Positions 61,905 to 64,000 of a stretch of 64,000 bases of DNA are shown here, piece after piece. Numbering within the stretch: position 1 is the stretch's first letter; each line of letters starts with the position of its first letter. Origin of the DNA: Gossypium raimondii (lineage: Eukaryota; Streptophyta; Magnoliopsida; Malvales; Malvaceae); the NCBI RefSeq assembly GCF_025698545.1, contig NC_068569.1, forward strand, positions 6,262,001 to 6,326,000, in the 5' to 3' direction. The position numbers and the translations under genes are program-made. The notes under the pieces are model-generated. The model was not told the origin of the DNA. It made no database searches and saw nothing but the letters and a program-made list of their open reading frames with translations.

Positions 61905-64000
61905 ATGAAGGTTTGTAGCAGATTTTATTGTTTTGAAGTGTCATAATGATAGGTCTAATAGATGTTTTAACCTTTTTTGTTTTTCTTTTAAAAATTTGTG
62001 AAGGTTCATGAAAAGAGGTCTCATTCTCATGCACATGGAACTGGTGATGAAGAGAAAATCATGACAAGAAAGCAGAAAGCAGACCAGTTGAAAAGCAATG
62101 AAGGAAAGGAATCTCCAAAGAAACCCAAGGTGGAGGCTGATAATGATCAACATAATGGAAAAGCTACAACTGAGGTGGCTAAAGAGTTTGAAGAGTTTTG
62201 TAAATCTGTGAGGGAGCACTTATCTGTTGCACAAATGAGGGAAATCCTTGAAGCTAATGGCCAGGATTCATCTGGTTCTGATGCTTCTGTTGTCATCAAA
62301 TGGTTAGTCTCTATTCTCTCACTGTTATTGCTTTCATAACATGCAAACAGTTTCAGTAATCAAATCACATGCATTTCTATTGGCAGCCTCGATATGTTGT
62401 TCTATGGACCATTGGAGAAGTGCCAAATCTGCAATGGGGATTTGGAGTTTGATGGCAACCGCTATTCATGCAAGGGAACTTACAGTGAGTGGTCCTCTTG
62501 TGTATACAAAACAAGAAGCCCAGCAAGGAAGCAAGAACCATTAAAATTGCCCGATTCTGTCCTGAATTCACCTGTTGCTGAAGTAAATTTTACTGAACGG
62601 TTCTCCTTGCTTTATATGATACAAATTTTAGTCCAAGTCTACTAAGATTTATCTTTTTTTTATTCCTATAGTTGGTAAAGAAGTACGAGGATCCAAAACT
62701 CCGGCCTCACCGATATGTAGGGGTCACTGACAAACCTTTCTTGGGAATGATGATTTCCCTGATGGGCCGGCTTAGTCGCACACATGTACGTGAAAATGTT
62801 TTCAGTTCTATATATTGCTGAACCTTATAGTCTTTGTTCTTTGACTGAATGGGCTAAGACCCTTCATGTTGCAACTCTTCTGATGCAGCAATACTGGAAA
62901 ACCAAGATAGAGAAACATGGAGGGACAGTCTCCAACTCAGTCGTTGGTAGTTGTTTACATCATTGCAGAGTTTCAGATCTTATGGTTCCTTCTCTTGTTC
63001 TCTTGTTTATTGCTTTGATAAAATGCTTTTGTAAAACTCTGGGGGCAGGTGTAACTTGCTTGGTTGCTTCTCCTGCTGAACGAGAGCGTGGGGGCTCATC
63101 CAAACTGGTAGAAGCAATGTGAGTAGACATAAATACATATACATAACTTGACACTCAGTTGATCCTCTCTTGTATGTAAGAAGCTCTTTTTAATGGCACA
63201 AAAATCTGACATTCTATTAGCTGAGAAGCATTGGAGTCTTTAGTTAAATGACAATGGATGGAACATTTCAGGGAAAGAGGGGTACGAGTGGTGAGTGAAG
63301 CTTGGTTACTTGACAGCATTGAGAAGCAAGAAGCACAACCATTAGAAGCTTATGACATAGTTACAGATCTTGCTGTTGATGGCAAAGGAAGTCCATGGGA
63401 TAAACAAGTTCCTGAAGAACATGCAATCGAATCACTTTCAGCTGAAGTATGCCCTTTCCTCTCAGAAATTTGAGGATACTTTAAAAAAAAAAAGATCAAA
63501 CCAAATAAATTGTTTCTCTATTCCGTGGTTTAATTGCTTGCAGCTCAAGTTGTATGGAAAAAGAGGAGTCTACAAGGATACTAGATTGCAAGAGCAAGGT
63601 GGCCAAATATTTGAGGAAGATGGGATATTATACAACTGTGTCTTTTCGCTTTGCGACCAAGGAGGAGCCATTAATGAGTAATCCAATGAGTTCTTTTATC
63701 GAGTCTGGATTGATACTACCAATCAGTAGCTCTATTGCAGTTACTAATTTCCAAGTTTCATTTGTATAGGTATTGCATTATGCAACTGGTCAAAGTACCA
63801 GATAGTAACCTCCACTTGTACTACAAGAAAGGGAGAGTAGGAGATGATCCTAATGCCGAGGAGCGGCTCGAGGAATGGAAGGACGTAGATGGTGCTGTGA
63901 AGGAGTTTGTTAGGCTGTTTGAGGAAGTAACAGGAAATGAATTTGAGCCATGGGAAAGGGAGAAGAAGTTTCAGAAGAAGCCACTGAAATTTTATCCCAT
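61905..64000 (+). CDS. PARP3: Poly(ADP-ribose) polymerase 3 (PARP3), 5' part
   Basis: Exons 61905-61910 (ATG AAG), 62004-62302, 62387-62582, 62672-62785, 62889-62946, 63049-63118, 63272-63446, 63544-63677 and 63770 onward join in frame. About 427 residues lie in the window. After a charged N-terminus comes the PADR1 zinc-binding domain (KCQICNGDL...YSCKG...SSC, about 110-165). A BRCT domain follows (KPFLGMMISLMGRL to VVSEAWLLDSIE, about 190-280), then a WGR domain (LYGKRGVYKDTRL to FEPWEREKKF). The regulatory and ADP-ribosyltransferase catalytic domains must lie beyond 64000. The MKVHEKRSHSH start and the PADR1-BRCT-WGR order without N-terminal zinc fingers match plant PARP3, a nuclear protein linked to seed ageing and DNA damage. 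The six-base first coding exon supports this start over an in-frame GTG at 61998. Confidence 0.95.

Overview
This is a nuclear plant chromosome segment. It has AT-rich intergenic DNA, GT-AG (and one GC-AG) introns, an intron-bearing tRNA-Tyr, and plant-specific gene families (TGA bZIP, BIC, chloroplast-type ferredoxin, TMN). The solo LTR beginning TGTAACACC and ending CTATTACA, as I remember such repeats, suggests Malvaceae and probably cotton; that assignment is inference. Exons were assembled by hand from splice sites and reading phase. For the RPL10a, bZIP, BIC, TMN, TGA and PARP3 genes every junction keeps frame.

Layout. (1) 1-6.5 kb: remains of a tandemly duplicated ferredoxin locus. The promoter and leader of one copy lie at 1-1.2 kb, with its CDS just off the left edge. 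A broken ferredoxin pseudogene with its own degraded promoter lies at 2.3-3.85 kb. A tRNA-Tyr and a hAT-like element follow. (2) 6.5-10.3 kb: a decayed hAT-like element split by a 3.2-kb solo LTR with a perfect 5-bp target duplication; the LTR carries an array of ten hairpin units. (3) 10.3-40.3 kb: two copies of a large tandem segmental duplication. Each has a long non-coding part made of older repeats, an RPL10a (uL1) gene on the minus strand, and a small bZIP gene on the plus strand. Copy 1 (about 10.34-27.27 kb) has both genes intact. Copy 2 (about 28.1-40.29 kb) has an intact RPL10a and a multiply broken bZIP. The right breakpoint falls inside a BIC-family gene: copy 1 ends in a 65-bp BIC 3' stub and copy 2 runs into the whole gene at 40.2-40.7 kb. 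(4) 41.9-46.3 kb: a complete seven-exon TMN gene. (5) 50.3-52.7 kb: a PIF/Harbinger-like element that encloses a frameshifted cell-wall-protein gene. (6) 53.7-59.2 kb: a complete twelve-exon TGA9/TGA10-type bZIP factor with a possible alternative promoter and first exon in intron 4. (7) 61.9-64.0 kb: the 5' two thirds of a PARP3 gene, cut by the window end.

The genes form no operon or pathway. What connects them is ancestry: ferredoxin-RPL10a, RPL10a-TMN-TGA9 and RPL10a-PARP3 are, from memory, neighbours in three separate Arabidopsis regions, so this window may keep the unsplit ancestral order. I found no CRISPR array or novel enzymatic system. The most informative signals are the asymmetric decay of the duplicated block, transposons that can be dated by their empty paralogous sites, the GC-AG intron, and the possible internal promoter of the TGA gene.
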